A DNA stretch of 64,000 nucleotides from Aliisedimentitalea scapharcae (GTDB lineage: Bacteria; Pseudomonadota; Alphaproteobacteria; Rhodobacterales; Rhodobacteraceae), in the NCBI RefSeq assembly GCF_045277565.1, contig NZ_CP123584.1, positions 3,658,001 through 3,722,000 of the forward strand, in the 5' to 3' direction. Shown one piece after another: positions 33,463-41,643 of this stretch. Position 1 is the stretch's first letter; the number at the start of each line of letters is the position of its first letter. Under the pieces are notes generated by a model. It searched no databases. It saw nothing but the letters and a program-made list of their open reading frames with translations, and was not told the origin of the DNA. Both the position numbers and the translations under genes were made by a program.

Positions 33463-33893
33463 GCCCCAGTTGGGTTGCACGCTGACTGGTAGCTGATGGG
33501 GCTAATATCGCATGCGACGGGTGCTGCCAGGTCGCTAGCCGGGCGCTAACGTCTTCAAAGGCTGATCCGGGAGGGATGTACTTGGATGGGTCTATTTCCG
33601 GGGCCTAGGACTGACCCTCGATCCTATCGTTATCCTTTCTACCCGAACCCCCTTCCTTCTTCTGAGGGGTCAGCTAAGGTGCTGGGGAATAGGTATAAGT
33701 AATGAATAGAAGACGTAGGGAGAGACCCCAGGTTCTTCCTTCCTAACCTAGAAGAAAGGTGACCTATGGGAGACATCGAGAACCCCTGGCACTCCCGCCC
33801 CATCGACGTCCACCGCTGGTCAGACCATCCCGAGGTTGCGGGCCTGTGTGATCGGATCTGGGACGGGTACCTGCCGAGTGATCAAACATCGGG
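33380..33893 (+). repeat. 514-bp inverted repeat, left arm
   Basis: Pairs with 35780-36293; the two arms are the same length and nearly identical by eye (two differences noted: cgtcttc/cgccttc and gacccc/gacacc when read in the right-arm direction). It carries the att core, about 370 bp of non-coding upstream sequence, the ribosome site agaaaggtgacct and the first 128 bp of the polymerase-like gene. No other gene lies in 33228-33765. Confidence 0.9.
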
Positions 33894-35193
33894 GCCGAAG
33901 CCGAAGACCGCCTTCCGCCACCAGTTACGGGTTCTGGTCCTGGATCTCTATGTGGCTTGGCTGGAAGACCCGGAGCTCTGCATCGGCGTCTCAATGTCAT
34001 CGAACTACTGGGACACGACTTCCCGCTATAACGCTCTTCACATCTCCAAGAAGATCATCCCGATCATCCACGCCCTTGATCATGCTGGGCTGCTTGACTT
34101 GGCCAAGGGAAGCTTCTCAGGTCCTTTTGTTCGGGGAAACAGAACAACGAGGATCCGGGCCTCTGAAGTGTTGCGGGGATGGTTCGCGGAGGTGACGTTC
34201 CAGCGTGATGACATCGGGCGGGCCACTGGTGAAGAACTGATAATTCTCCGGGACACCGAAGAAGGGCTGGTTGAGTATGACGATACCGACCAGACAATTA
34301 GAATGCGGGAAGAATTGCGCCGCTATAATGAGGTCATTGCCCATGCTTTCATAGATATACCTGTTCTGGACGCACCCAGAGTCGATGACGTAGCGATTGA
34401 CAGGTATCATGAGCGAACCCGCCGGATCTTCAGTCGGTCAGACTGGGGAATGAATGGCCGGTTCTATGGCGGTTGGTGGCAAAGTCTGAACAGCGACTGG
34501 AGATCCAGGATATTCATCAACGATACCCCCGTGGTTGAGGTGGATTTCCGTGGTCTGCATGTCTCGCTGCTGAGCCTTGAGGCTGGAGTGGAACTGGATG
34601 GTGACCCCTATGAAGTCTCTGAGCGGCTTTTGGGTGGCGTCCCGACACAACTGCAACGCTCTCTGATCAAGAAGCTGGTGCTAACAGCTATCAACGCAGG
34701 GTCAAAGGACTCTGCATTCAAGAGCCTTCGCGATGGTTTCCCGACCGGTCATGCAGGCAAAACCCTGACCAATGAACAGCTTGAGAGGCTGCTTGCGGCG
34801 TTCCTGGAGCGATCACCCCATCTAGAAGACCAACTGTTCAAGGACCAAGGTATCCGACTGATGAACCTAGATGGTCAGATCTCAGAGTGGGTACATCGCC
34901 ATTTCTCGGATCAGGGTGTTCCAGTTCTGTCGGTCCATGACAGCTATCTGATCGACTATACACGGGTCGGTGAGCTGAAGCGGGTCATGGCTTTCGCGTC
35001 TGAAAGGGTGTGTGGGGCGGCATTGCCAACATCAAACGAGTTCTTTGGCCTGGATGAGGTGGACCCGACCGCTGAACACGTCCAGGACTATGTGACGTGG
35101 AGGCAGACGCCCCGGTCGGAGGGCTATCTGCAGCGGCTGGCTGAGCATGAGCGGCGGATTGGAAGAGCTGTTGAGCCGTTTACACTCACCTAG
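33766..35193 (+). CDS. Family-A-like (single-subunit) polymerase domain protein
   Basis: 475 aa; the ATG follows gaagaaaggtgacct. The central part has GRFYGGWWQSLNSDWR, then VVEVDFRGLHVSLLS, comparable to motif A (DYSxxxxR/DFSGLH) of family A DNA polymerases and T7-type RNA polymerases. A lysine-rich helix (QRSLIKKLVLTAINAGS) sits where the O-helix is expected, and GVPVLSVHDSYLI matches motif C (HDS/HDE). Such proteins occur uncharacterised on alphaproteobacterial islands; I know no assigned activity. The N-terminal 42 codons lie within the 514-bp repeat. The gene ends with TAG and overlaps the convergent HEPN-like gene by 8 bp. Role: element replication or a polymerase-based defence, undecided. 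Confidence 0.6.
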   Translation: MGDIENPWHSRPIDVHRWSDHPEVAGLCDRIWDGYLPSDQTSGPKPKTAFRHQLRVLVLDLYVAWLEDPELCIGVSMSSNYWDTTSRYNALHISKKIIPIIHALDHAGLLDLAKGSFSGPFVRGNRTTRIRASEVLRGWFAEVTFQRDDIGRATGEELIILRDTEEGLVEYDDTDQTIRMREELRRYNEVIAHAFIDIPVLDAPRVDDVAIDRYHERTRRIFSRSDWGMNGRFYGGWWQSLNSDWRSRIFINDTPVVEVDFRGLHVSLLSLEAGVELDGDPYEVSERLLGGVPTQLQRSLIKKLVLTAINAGSKDSAFKSLRDGFPTGHAGKTLTNEQLERLLAAFLERSPHLEDQLFKDQGIRLMNLDGQISEWVHRHFSDQGVPVLSVHDSYLIDYTRVGELKRVMAFASERVCGAALPTSNEFFGLDEVDPTAEHVQDYVTWRQTPRSEGYLQRLAEHERRIGRAVEPFTLT

Positions 35194-35755
35194 CTTCCTT
35201 TTTGGGAACGAAGGCATCCATAGCGTTTATCAATACGCAAATAGCTTGCTCGAAATTGTCGTGCTGATCATCAACACCCCTCTTCCATTTGACGCCATGG
35301 AAAGCGTTGTTTCGAAGGCGGTAAACTACGAGAAGGAGACCGATTAGCTTTCCTTGGGGCGTGCTGATACTTCCGAGCAGAGCGCTTCGTATGCCCGCTA
35401 CAGTCTCCTTGTTCGGCTGCATTTTTTGGCTGCCGCCGACCAAAGCGTTGAAGCGTTCGCCCTTGATTTTCCCTTCCTCGACGTACCTCTGCGTATAGTA
35501 TGCGAAGGCCTCTTCGAACGCGGTAAAGTCATAGTCAGCAGGCACTTTCTCATTTACGAAGCTAGTGATGCTTTCTGGGCTTGCATTGTTATCAAGAGCT
35601 TGGAACTCAAAAATGCTCCATACTATTGAGAAGTACATCAGCGTGGCTTTGATTTGCGGGTTCAGATCACGATATCCGTACTGCCTATCTCCAAGCCAGT
35701 TATCCAAAACCGTTGCAGCTTTTTTGGTATCTCTGAAATTTGGTCGCTCGATCAT
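35186..35755 (-). CDS. HEPN-like protein
   Basis: 189 aa, all-helical by appearance. The motif YRLRNNAFHGVKW near residue 155 fits the Rx4H signature of HEPN ribonucleases (Arg-Asn-x3-His), as in abortive-infection and toxin proteins. An N-terminal region with LMYFSIVWSIFEFQAL resembles other stand-alone HEPN proteins. Its start overlaps by 4 bp (ATGA) the stop of a short leader frame transcribed from the right arm of the inverted repeat, so it is translated by coupling. Convergent with the polymerase-like gene. A toxin or RNA-cleaving effector is plausible; no antitoxin candidate is adjacent. Confidence 0.6.
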   Translation of the reverse strand: MIERPNFRDTKKAATVLDNWLGDRQYGYRDLNPQIKATLMYFSIVWSIFEFQALDNNASPESITSFVNEKVPADYDFTAFEEAFAYYTQRYVEEGKIKGERFNALVGGSQKMQPNKETVAGIRSALLGSISTPQGKLIGLLLVVYRLRNNAFHGVKWKRGVDDQHDNFEQAICVLINAMDAFVPKKEAR

Positions 35756-35907
35756 TGCAAATTTTTCACCCTTTCCAATCCCGATGTTTGATCACTCGGC
35801 AGGTACCCGTCCCAGATCCGATCACACAGGCCCGCAACCTCGGGATGGTCTGACCAGCGGTGGACGTCGATGGGGCGGGAGTGCCAGGGGTTCTCGATGT
35901 CTCCCAT
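35752..35907 (-). CDS. Chimeric leader frame: duplicated N-terminus of the polymerase-like protein
   Basis: 51 codons. The first 42 are the same as the start of the polymerase-like gene (MGDIENPWHSRPIDVHRWSD), because they lie in the right arm of the inverted repeat. The frame then crosses the repeat boundary at 35780, reads GLERVKNLQ and stops at a TGA that overlaps the HEPN-like ATG. It has the same promoter region and ribosome site as the polymerase gene. Its main role may be to deliver ribosomes to the HEPN gene rather than to make a useful peptide. Confidence 0.55.
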   Translation of the reverse strand: MGDIENPWHSRPIDVHRWSDHPEVAGLCDRIWDGYLPSDQTSGLERVKNLQ

Positions 35908-36293
35908 AGGTCACCTTTCTTCTAGGTTAGGAAGGAAGAACCTGGGGTCTCTCCCTACGCCTTCTATTCATTACTTATACCTATTCCCCAGCACCTTAGC
36001 TGACACCTCAGAAGAAGGAAGGGGGTTCGGGTAGAAAGGATAACGATAGGATCGAGGGTCAGTCCTAGGCCCCGGAAATAGACCCATCCAAGTACATCCC
36101 TCCCGGATCAGCCTTTGAAGACGTTAGCGCCCGGCTAGCGACCTGGCAGCACCCGTCGCATGCGATATTAGCCCCATCAGCTACCAGTCAGCGTGCAACC
36201 CAACTGGGGCAGAAACTGGGGCACTTTCCGGTCAACCAGATCGCTTAGGTGTTTAGATCATTCAGGAAAAGGCCGATGGCTGGGGTGGTAGGA
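35780..36293 (-). repeat. 514-bp inverted repeat, right arm
   Basis: Counterpart of 33380-33893. Its outer 17 bp are the 3' end of the tRNA-Gln gene. The interval enclosed by the arms (33894-35779) holds the body of the polymerase-like gene and the HEPN-like gene. No gene other than the leader frame is present in 35908-36276. Confidence 0.9.
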
Positions 36294-36351
36294 TTCGAAC
36301 CTACGATCTTCAGTACCAAAAACTGTTGCCTTACCACTTGGCCACACCCCA
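36277..36351 (-). tRNA. tRNA-Gln (anticodon TTG)
   Basis: 75 nt on the minus strand including an encoded CCA. The acceptor stem pairs 5' tggggtg with cacccca; the T-arm is taggttcgaatccta; the anticodon loop is ttttggt, giving anticodon TTG (reads CAA). The D-arm (ggccaagtggtaaggc) is normal. The gene is intact although it is the integration site, because the element restores the 3' end. Confidence 0.95.
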
Positions 36352-36447
36352 TCGGTGAGCGCGTATTTAGGCCGCCTTTTGGGGCGACGCAAGGGGGATT
36401 TTCAAAAAGAACACAACTTTTTTCCTCCCCCTTACACCACTTGGGAG

Positions 36448-37446
36448 TCAGCCGGTTCCACCGACCTTGAGCAGTACGCCACCGGCCCGATTTCCTGCCT
36501 CGAGCGTTTCATGGGCCTGCACAAAATCATCCCTGTCATAGATCACTGAAATTTCCGATCGCAACGCCCCGGACAGCAGCGCCTCGTTCAAAACCGCGAT
36601 CGCGGCGGCGCGCTGTGCCTGTGGCAGCAGGTAGATCAGAATAACATCCAGCGTCACTGCCTTGAACAGCAATGGATAGAACGGCAGCGTCGGCGTCATA
36701 TTCAGAGCCGAGCCATAGGCGGCAATTGTTCCATTTTCCACAATGACTTGGGTATCAACATCAATATTGGCACCCAGCTCGACTTCGACGATCAGATCGA
36801 CAGGGCGACCGTCGTTGGCGGCCAAAATCTGGTCCCCCAGATCAGCTGCTGCGTATTCCAGAACCACATCCGCTCCAGAGGTCCTGGCCCGGTCCCGGCT
36901 TTTGGAGCTGCAGGTGGCGATCACCTTTGCGCCGCCCCATTTGGCCAATTGCGCCGCCAGATGGCCAACGGATCCGGCCGCGCCCTGCACCAGGACGGTT
37001 TTGCCGGCAACCGGTCCTGCACAGAATACGGCGTGCGCGGCGGTCAGCCCTGGAATGCCCAGGGTCGCACCAGTTTCCAGGCTCACATCCGCGGGCAATG
37101 CAACGGCCTGTTCGGACGGCAGGGTGATCTGTTCTGCTGCCGTGCCCATCGGGCGTTTCCACTGGCCGTTCCAGATCCAGACCCGTTCACCGATCCTGCC
37201 TGGCGACACCCCGTCGCCCACCGCAGAAATCACACCGGATCCGTCGCTGTGGGGGATGATATAAGGCCAAGGCAGGTCGCTGACGCCGACACGGGTTCCG
37301 GCACGGGCCTTGAAATCGGACGGGTTGGCCCCGGAATAGACCAGATCGACGGTGACCTCACCCGAGGCTGGTGCCGGACAGCCGATCTCTTCGATCTGCA
37401 ACACATCGGCCGCAGATCCGAGCCTGCGATACGTGATGGCTTTCAT
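36448..37446 (-). CDS. Quinone oxidoreductase / zinc-type alcohol dehydrogenase-like (MDR) protein
   Basis: 332 aa from the ATG at 37446 (MKAITYRRLGSAADVLQ). A GroES-like domain at about 25-120 (YSGANPSDFKARAG, PHSDGSGVISAVG) is followed by a Rossmann fold with VLVQGAAGSVGHLAAQLAKW at about 145. No structural zinc cysteines are seen, and the length fits the NADPH:quinone reductase (QOR) subgroup. It diverges from the dehalogenase-like gene with an 88-bp gap. A soluble NADPH-dependent reductase of quinones or enones is the usual role; the substrate is not predictable. Confidence 0.9.
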   Translation of the reverse strand: MKAITYRRLGSAADVLQIEEIGCPAPASGEVTVDLVYSGANPSDFKARAGTRVGVSDLPWPYIIPHSDGSGVISAVGDGVSPGRIGERVWIWNGQWKRPMGTAAEQITLPSEQAVALPADVSLETGATLGIPGLTAAHAVFCAGPVAGKTVLVQGAAGSVGHLAAQLAKWGGAKVIATCSSKSRDRARTSGADVVLEYAAADLGDQILAANDGRPVDLIVEVELGANIDVDTQVIVENGTIAAYGSALNMTPTLPFYPLLFKAVTLDVILIYLLPQAQRAAAIAVLNEALLSGALRSEISVIYDRDDFVQAHETLEAGNRAGGVLLKVGGTG

Positions 37447-37534
37447 GGGGGCTGATCCTTTCGTGTCGTGGCGTTCCAATGGCGCGCTGCCGCAGAATTG
37501 TTACGCTTGGATAGAAACGGGAGGAGAGAGACAA

Positions 37535-38440
37535 ATGCAAGTGCTGCGCACGCCCGACGATCGGTTCCAGGGGCTCAAGGATTATGATTTCGCCTCCAAT
37601 TACCTTACGTTATCCGGCCCCGATGCGATCCGCATGCATTATCTGGACGAAGGTCCCGCCAGCGAAGGCCCGGTGTTGTGCCTGCATGGCGAACCGACAT
37701 GGTCCTATCTGTATCGCCACATGATCCCGGTTTTCACAGCAGCAGGACATCGTGTGATCGCCCCGGATCTGGTGGGGTTCGGGAAGTCCGACAAACCTGT
37801 CGCACGGGCGGACTATAGCTATCAGACCCATGTGGATTGGCTGACGGACGCAGTTATCCAGCTGGACTTGCGCGAAATCACCCTGGTCTGTCAGGACTGG
37901 GGCGGGTTGATCGGGCTGCGGTTGTGGGCCGACATGCCGGATCGGGTTGCCCGTGTGGTGGTGGCCAATACGGCCCTTCCGACCGGAGACCACCCGATGA
38001 ACGACGCCTTCAAAAGCTGGCGCGCCTATAGCCAGGCGGCCGAACCGTTCAATTCGGGGCGCATTGTCCATGGCGGAACGATCAACAAACTGACCGACGA
38101 GGAGATCGCCGCCTATAACGCCCCCTTCCCGGATGAAAGCCATTTGGCGGGCGCGCGACAGTTTCCGATGCTGGTGCCCGACAGTCCCGAGGATCCGGCA
38201 GCAGAACCGAATCGGCAGGCGTGGACAGTATTACACACGCTGGACACGCCGGTGCTGACCCTGTTCGGAGCAGAAGACAAGGTGATGGCCGGGGTGGATC
38301 GGGTGTTCCAAAAACTGCCGGGTGCCCACGGGCAACCCCATGCACTCCTGCCTGGAGCCGGGCATTTCCTACAGGAAGATGTGGGGCCGGAATTGGCCCG
38401 GCGCACCTGCGATTTCATCGCGAGCACGCCGGTGAGTTGA
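37535..38440 (+). CDS. Haloalkane dehalogenase-like alpha/beta hydrolase
   Basis: 301 aa; the ATG follows gggaggagagagacaa. Alpha/beta-hydrolase fold with the oxyanion/halide region LHGEPTWSYLYR (50-61) and nucleophile elbow LVCQDWGGLIG (Asp121-Trp122). The second acid lies in LTLFGAEDKVM and the base histidine in LPGAGHFLQED near the C-terminus. Asp nucleophile, HGEPTW and length match class I haloalkane dehalogenases (DhlA type), which hydrolyse C-halogen bonds to alcohols. Many such genes in marine roseobacters act on brominated or chlorinated natural products. Confidence 0.85.
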   Translation: MQVLRTPDDRFQGLKDYDFASNYLTLSGPDAIRMHYLDEGPASEGPVLCLHGEPTWSYLYRHMIPVFTAAGHRVIAPDLVGFGKSDKPVARADYSYQTHVDWLTDAVIQLDLREITLVCQDWGGLIGLRLWADMPDRVARVVVANTALPTGDHPMNDAFKSWRAYSQAAEPFNSGRIVHGGTINKLTDEEIAAYNAPFPDESHLAGARQFPMLVPDSPEDPAAEPNRQAWTVLHTLDTPVLTLFGAEDKVMAGVDRVFQKLPGAHGQPHALLPGAGHFLQEDVGPELARRTCDFIASTPVS

Positions 38441-38452
38441 GCTGCGCCGCAG

Positions 38453-40330
38453 CTAGCGCATGGGATTGATCCCCGGCAGCGGAAAACTGTTGAGATGTCC
38501 CAGCCCCTGACGTTCGAACAGGGCCTGCACCAGGTCCGAGTCCAGCGAAAAATGCCCCTCGGCTGCTTCGGTCATGACGCTGGGCAAGCCGCCGCTGCGC
38601 AGCTGTCTGCTCAGCCAGCGCGCCACAACCGGCACTGCCGCGCTGGTACCGGATCGCCAGCGTTTGCCACCTGACCGGTTGCTGGCCGACGTCAGCCCCG
38701 GTTTGACAATGGACACATCCGACACCGCGCTGACCAGGGGGGCAATGTGGCCGATCCCGCCAGAGTAATCCGCCGCCGAACTGTATTTCGACAACCGGCG
38801 GTCGCGCGCCCGTGCCCCCGCCACCGTCAACGCCCGACGCGACCCGGCAAAGCCGCTGATCGTGCCGCTGCGTTTGATCGGTGAGACGTCGCCATCGGGC
38901 ACTGTAGTCTCGCCCTGCCCCTTGGGGCGATGGCGGCGCAGGGCCTCATAGGCTGCGTCCTCCAAATAGGATTGCGGCTCGAATGGTTGAAACCCAAAAT
39001 CCTGGTCATCGCGATGAATCCAGGCCCGAACCGTCTGTGGCGTGCTCCCCGAAATCCGCAGCCCCCAGGCCCCTGCAGGGGCTGGTGCCCTGTGTTTCGC
39101 CACCCCGGTCGCCGCGTCGCGAACCACGGTGGTATCGGTAGGTGCGAGGATCAGCAGGATCCGCCGCTGCCCGGTGCCAAAGCTGTCTTCGAACGCCAGC
39201 CGCCCGATCACATCACCGTCCCGTTGCAGGTCCCAGATGCCCGCATCGGCCGAAAACGCACTGCCATCAGGCAGTGTGATCGCCACCGTCGGGTCGGCCC
39301 CGTCCGGCACCCAGATCTCCAGCACGTTCGAGCTGCGATCCCCCGGCGGCAACCGCCACGACAGGTCGGTACCAACATCCAGTTGCCCACGGGCATGACG
39401 CTGGTCGTCATAGCTGTTGCCTGCCGGAATGATCGGAAACACCGGAGCGCCGCCTTCGGCCAAATGTGCCTCCACCGCAGCGTCCAGCTGGCTTTCGACA
39501 TAATGGGTGCCGTCATGCGGGCCACCGGTTATGGAATAGGCAAATGTCACCACGACAGGGACACCGGGAAACTGGGTCCGGGCGTGGGCCAGCATCCGGC
39601 GCAATCCCTGAATGGCAAAAAAGCCCACCGTGGCCCCCACGGCGTCCCAATACACCATCGAGGGCAGTTGCACCGCCATGATACCGACCGCCGTCCCCTC
39701 CGGGTCGCCAGCGGCATAACCTGCCGCCAGATCGGCGATCTGGGTGCCATGGGCGGTGTTGCCCCAGGCCAGCGGCAGCCCCGGTGCCTGCGACGGTGCC
39801 TGACCAAAGCTGCGCAGCAGCGCGTCAAAATCATCGCCATGCGTGGTCAACTGTGCGTCAATCTCGGACTTTTGCCACATCCGGCCGAATGGGACCCGCC
39901 CGTCCTGCCACTCTGCGTCCATGATCCACGCGGCGTGAATGCGGCTGCTGGCCGGACCCGAGCGAAATCGTTCATGACCCAGCGAGATGGCATTGTCGAT
40001 CACCAGAACCAGCACCTCGGGTTGTGCACCCGCCATCGGCAAATCGGGAGCTTGCGCCGCAACAGGTACCGGAAACTGGGCCTGCCCCAATGGGAGGGGG
40101 GCCGCCAACCGATAGGTCTGATCCGGGTCCAGCCCATGTTCGGCTGCTCCCAGAGTTGGGCCGCCTTCACGCAAGGCGAACCACCATTCCGGCGCAGCCG
40201 CGTGTTTCTGCTTGTGCATCAAGAAATCGAGACCGTCGCCGCACAGCCATTCAGCCAGCCGGTCGCGTATCTGCGGATGTCCTGCGGCCGAGCGTGGCAC
40301 CGGCCGGGCCTGCCATGTCAGCGTTGTCAC
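38453..40330 (-). CDS. Subtilisin-family (S8) serine protease
   Basis: 625 aa from the GTG at 40330, which overlaps the stop of the PAP2-like gene (GTGA), so it is translationally coupled. Catalytic residues: Asp in VLVLVIDNAISLGH (about 112), His in GNTAHGTQIADLAAG (about 194), the oxyanion Asn in IIPAGNSYD, and Ser in RSGTSAAVPVVARWL near the C-terminus. No signal peptide is visible, so it may be cytoplasmic or exported by an unusual route. A large insertion separates His and Ser. Second gene of the regulator/PAP2/subtilase cluster. Confidence 0.85.
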   Translation of the reverse strand: MTTLTWQARPVPRSAAGHPQIRDRLAEWLCGDGLDFLMHKQKHAAAPEWWFALREGGPTLGAAEHGLDPDQTYRLAAPLPLGQAQFPVPVAAQAPDLPMAGAQPEVLVLVIDNAISLGHERFRSGPASSRIHAAWIMDAEWQDGRVPFGRMWQKSEIDAQLTTHGDDFDALLRSFGQAPSQAPGLPLAWGNTAHGTQIADLAAGYAAGDPEGTAVGIMAVQLPSMVYWDAVGATVGFFAIQGLRRMLAHARTQFPGVPVVVTFAYSITGGPHDGTHYVESQLDAAVEAHLAEGGAPVFPIIPAGNSYDDQRHARGQLDVGTDLSWRLPPGDRSSNVLEIWVPDGADPTVAITLPDGSAFSADAGIWDLQRDGDVIGRLAFEDSFGTGQRRILLILAPTDTTVVRDAATGVAKHRAPAPAGAWGLRISGSTPQTVRAWIHRDDQDFGFQPFEPQSYLEDAAYEALRRHRPKGQGETTVPDGDVSPIKRSGTISGFAGSRRALTVAGARARDRRLSKYSSAADYSGGIGHIAPLVSAVSDVSIVKPGLTSASNRSGGKRWRSGTSAAVPVVARWLSRQLRSGGLPSVMTEAAEGHFSLDSDLVQALFERQGLGHLNSFPLPGINPMR

Positions 40331-41601
40331 CGGATTTCTCCCAGCGCCTGTTCCCACAACCATTGCAGCGTCGGAGCCACGGCAATGTCATCCGCACCGG
40401 CAATTGCCGTCACCTCCAGCGCACCGTCAAACAGACTGTCGCCGCCCGAACTGAGCCGCCGCTGACCGGTTGCCGCATCAACCACCTGCCCCATGGTGAA
40501 CTCTTGACCGCCAATCTCCTGCCCGTTCAGGGCCACATCATGCACGTCAATCTCACGCCCAGCGGCCCGCACCATCAGCTCGGCCAAAGTAAGCCCGATC
40601 GAAGCGCCGGCAATCGAATCCGCCGGGAAATGCACCCCTGCGATCACCCGGTTGTCGGAAATGCGCGCCGCTTGACGATACAGCATCACCCGGCGGCGGT
40701 CGTTGGCCGCCGTGTAGTGCGCCACGGTTTCCGCATCCGCCCCATCTGGTGCCACCCGTACACACAGCCGCCACAAAACACCTGCAACAATAAAGGCCTC
40801 GACCGCATGAGCCGCAGGAAAGCTGGGATGCCCCGGCGTCGGGATCATCGGTTGTACCGACACCGAATAGGCGTCCGGCCGCCGACAAGCCAATGCCCGT
40901 TTGATCCGCATCGAAACCGCTGCGGCAAATGTCTGGGCCAGCGAAATCAACTCCAGCGCAAAGGCATTGCGTTCCGGATGCAGCGACACGATTGCCCCGT
41001 AATAGGGTGTCGGAAAACCTAGCTGTGTGTGGATTTCCTCGAACCTGTCCAAACGCAGATCACCATAGCTGCGCACATGCGCCATCTGCGCCTGAAACAC
41101 GTCTTCTCCAGGGCGGGAAATATGGATCAGTTTCTGTGCACTCAATCCGCTGCTGTCGCCGCCAATCGCAAACAGATCAACCGTGGCCGCATCGTGATCT
41201 TCTTCGACGATGACCCGCGATTGCAATTCATGCAGCCCCAAAAAGCTGCGCACCCAGGGTGCGTGTTCCTTGAGAACGCCAGGAGCGTTCGGCGCAAGAT
41301 GGGTCACCGGCAGTTCCGGACCGCCCCACAGGCCGGCGATCCCGTCCTGAGCGCTGATGATCCCGGCCGAAAGCGGCCCGCCATACGCGGTCACCCCCCC
41401 GTAAACAGAGGCCCCGACATCCAGTCCGCTTGTCCCCGACGCGCCACCGGACGCCCCGCCCGAGGCCCCACCAGATGCCCCGCCGGATGCTCCACCAGAT
41501 GCCCCGCCGGATGCTCCACCAGACGCCCCGCCGGATGCCCCGCCAGACGCTCCGCCCGATGCCCCGCCGGACGCACCACCTGAAATTCCGCTGATCGCCA
41601 T
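40327..41601 (-). CDS. PAP2-family / vanadium haloperoxidase-like protein with SGGA-repeat N-terminus
   Basis: 424 aa. The first 60 residues are almost only the tetrapeptide SGGA repeated 12 times. The C-terminal part (about 200-370) carries the PAP2 signature: K...RP in RIKRALACRRPDAYSVS, the central PSFPAAHA in place of PSGH, and SDNRVIAGVHFPADSIAG for SRxxxGxHxxxD. This catalytic set binds phosphate or vanadate in acid phosphatases and haloperoxidases. No signal peptide or membrane helices, so a soluble type is likely. Coupled to the subtilase gene by a 4-bp overlap. Function in this cluster is unknown. Confidence 0.75.
   Translation of the reverse strand: MAISGISGGASGGASGGASGGASGGASGGASGGASGGASGGASGGASGGASGGASGTSGLDVGASVYGGVTAYGGPLSAGIISAQDGIAGLWGGPELPVTHLAPNAPGVLKEHAPWVRSFLGLHELQSRVIVEEDHDAATVDLFAIGGDSSGLSAQKLIHISRPGEDVFQAQMAHVRSYGDLRLDRFEEIHTQLGFPTPYYGAIVSLHPERNAFALELISLAQTFAAAVSMRIKRALACRRPDAYSVSVQPMIPTPGHPSFPAAHAVEAFIVAGVLWRLCVRVAPDGADAETVAHYTAANDRRRVMLYRQAARISDNRVIAGVHFPADSIAGASIGLTLAELMVRAAGREIDVHDVALNGQEIGGQEFTMGQVVDAATGQRRLSSGGDSLFDGALEVTAIAGADDIAVAPTLQWLWEQALGEIR
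41438..41581 (-). repeat. 12-bp x 12 tandem coding repeat (SGGA)
   Basis: Twelve in-frame 12-bp units with consensus tccggcggggca on the coding strand, differing mainly at third positions. Synonymous variation shows the peptide repeat is kept by selection or that the array is old. Slippage would change repeat number without shifting frame. Confidence 0.9.
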
Positions 41602-41643
41602 CTCAATATTCCTCCCTTGGAACTTTGTTGTTTTATATGTGTT

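Larger units (their letters stand above)
27110..36293. mobile_element. 9.2-kb integrative element in tRNA-Gln
   Basis: Bounded by direct copies of the tRNA-Gln 3' end (27110-27126 and 36277-36293). Contains its own tyrosine integrase, small coupled genes, a TerB/membrane pair, a reverse transcriptase with an upstream RNA candidate, a DUF6946-like protein, a family-A-like polymerase and a HEPN-like protein. Composition around the RT is clearly more AT-rich than the flanks. No capsid, tail, conjugation or mobilisation genes are seen, so it is a small island or satellite-like element needing other means for transfer. Confidence 0.8.

Noticed and set aside
33766..35193. Plasmid replication initiator (Rep) as a firm call
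   Set aside because: No HTH or rolling-circle motifs and no iteron-like repeats; the visible motifs resemble a polymerase palm instead.
41438..41581. CRISPR array
   Set aside because: Contiguous 12-bp units with no spacers, in frame with a protein; no cas genes anywhere in the window.
41029..41583. Long plus-strand frame opposite the PAP2/SGGA gene
   Set aside because: Proline/arginine-rich translation is the antisense shadow of the SGGA repeat and conserved PAP2 motifs are on the minus strand.
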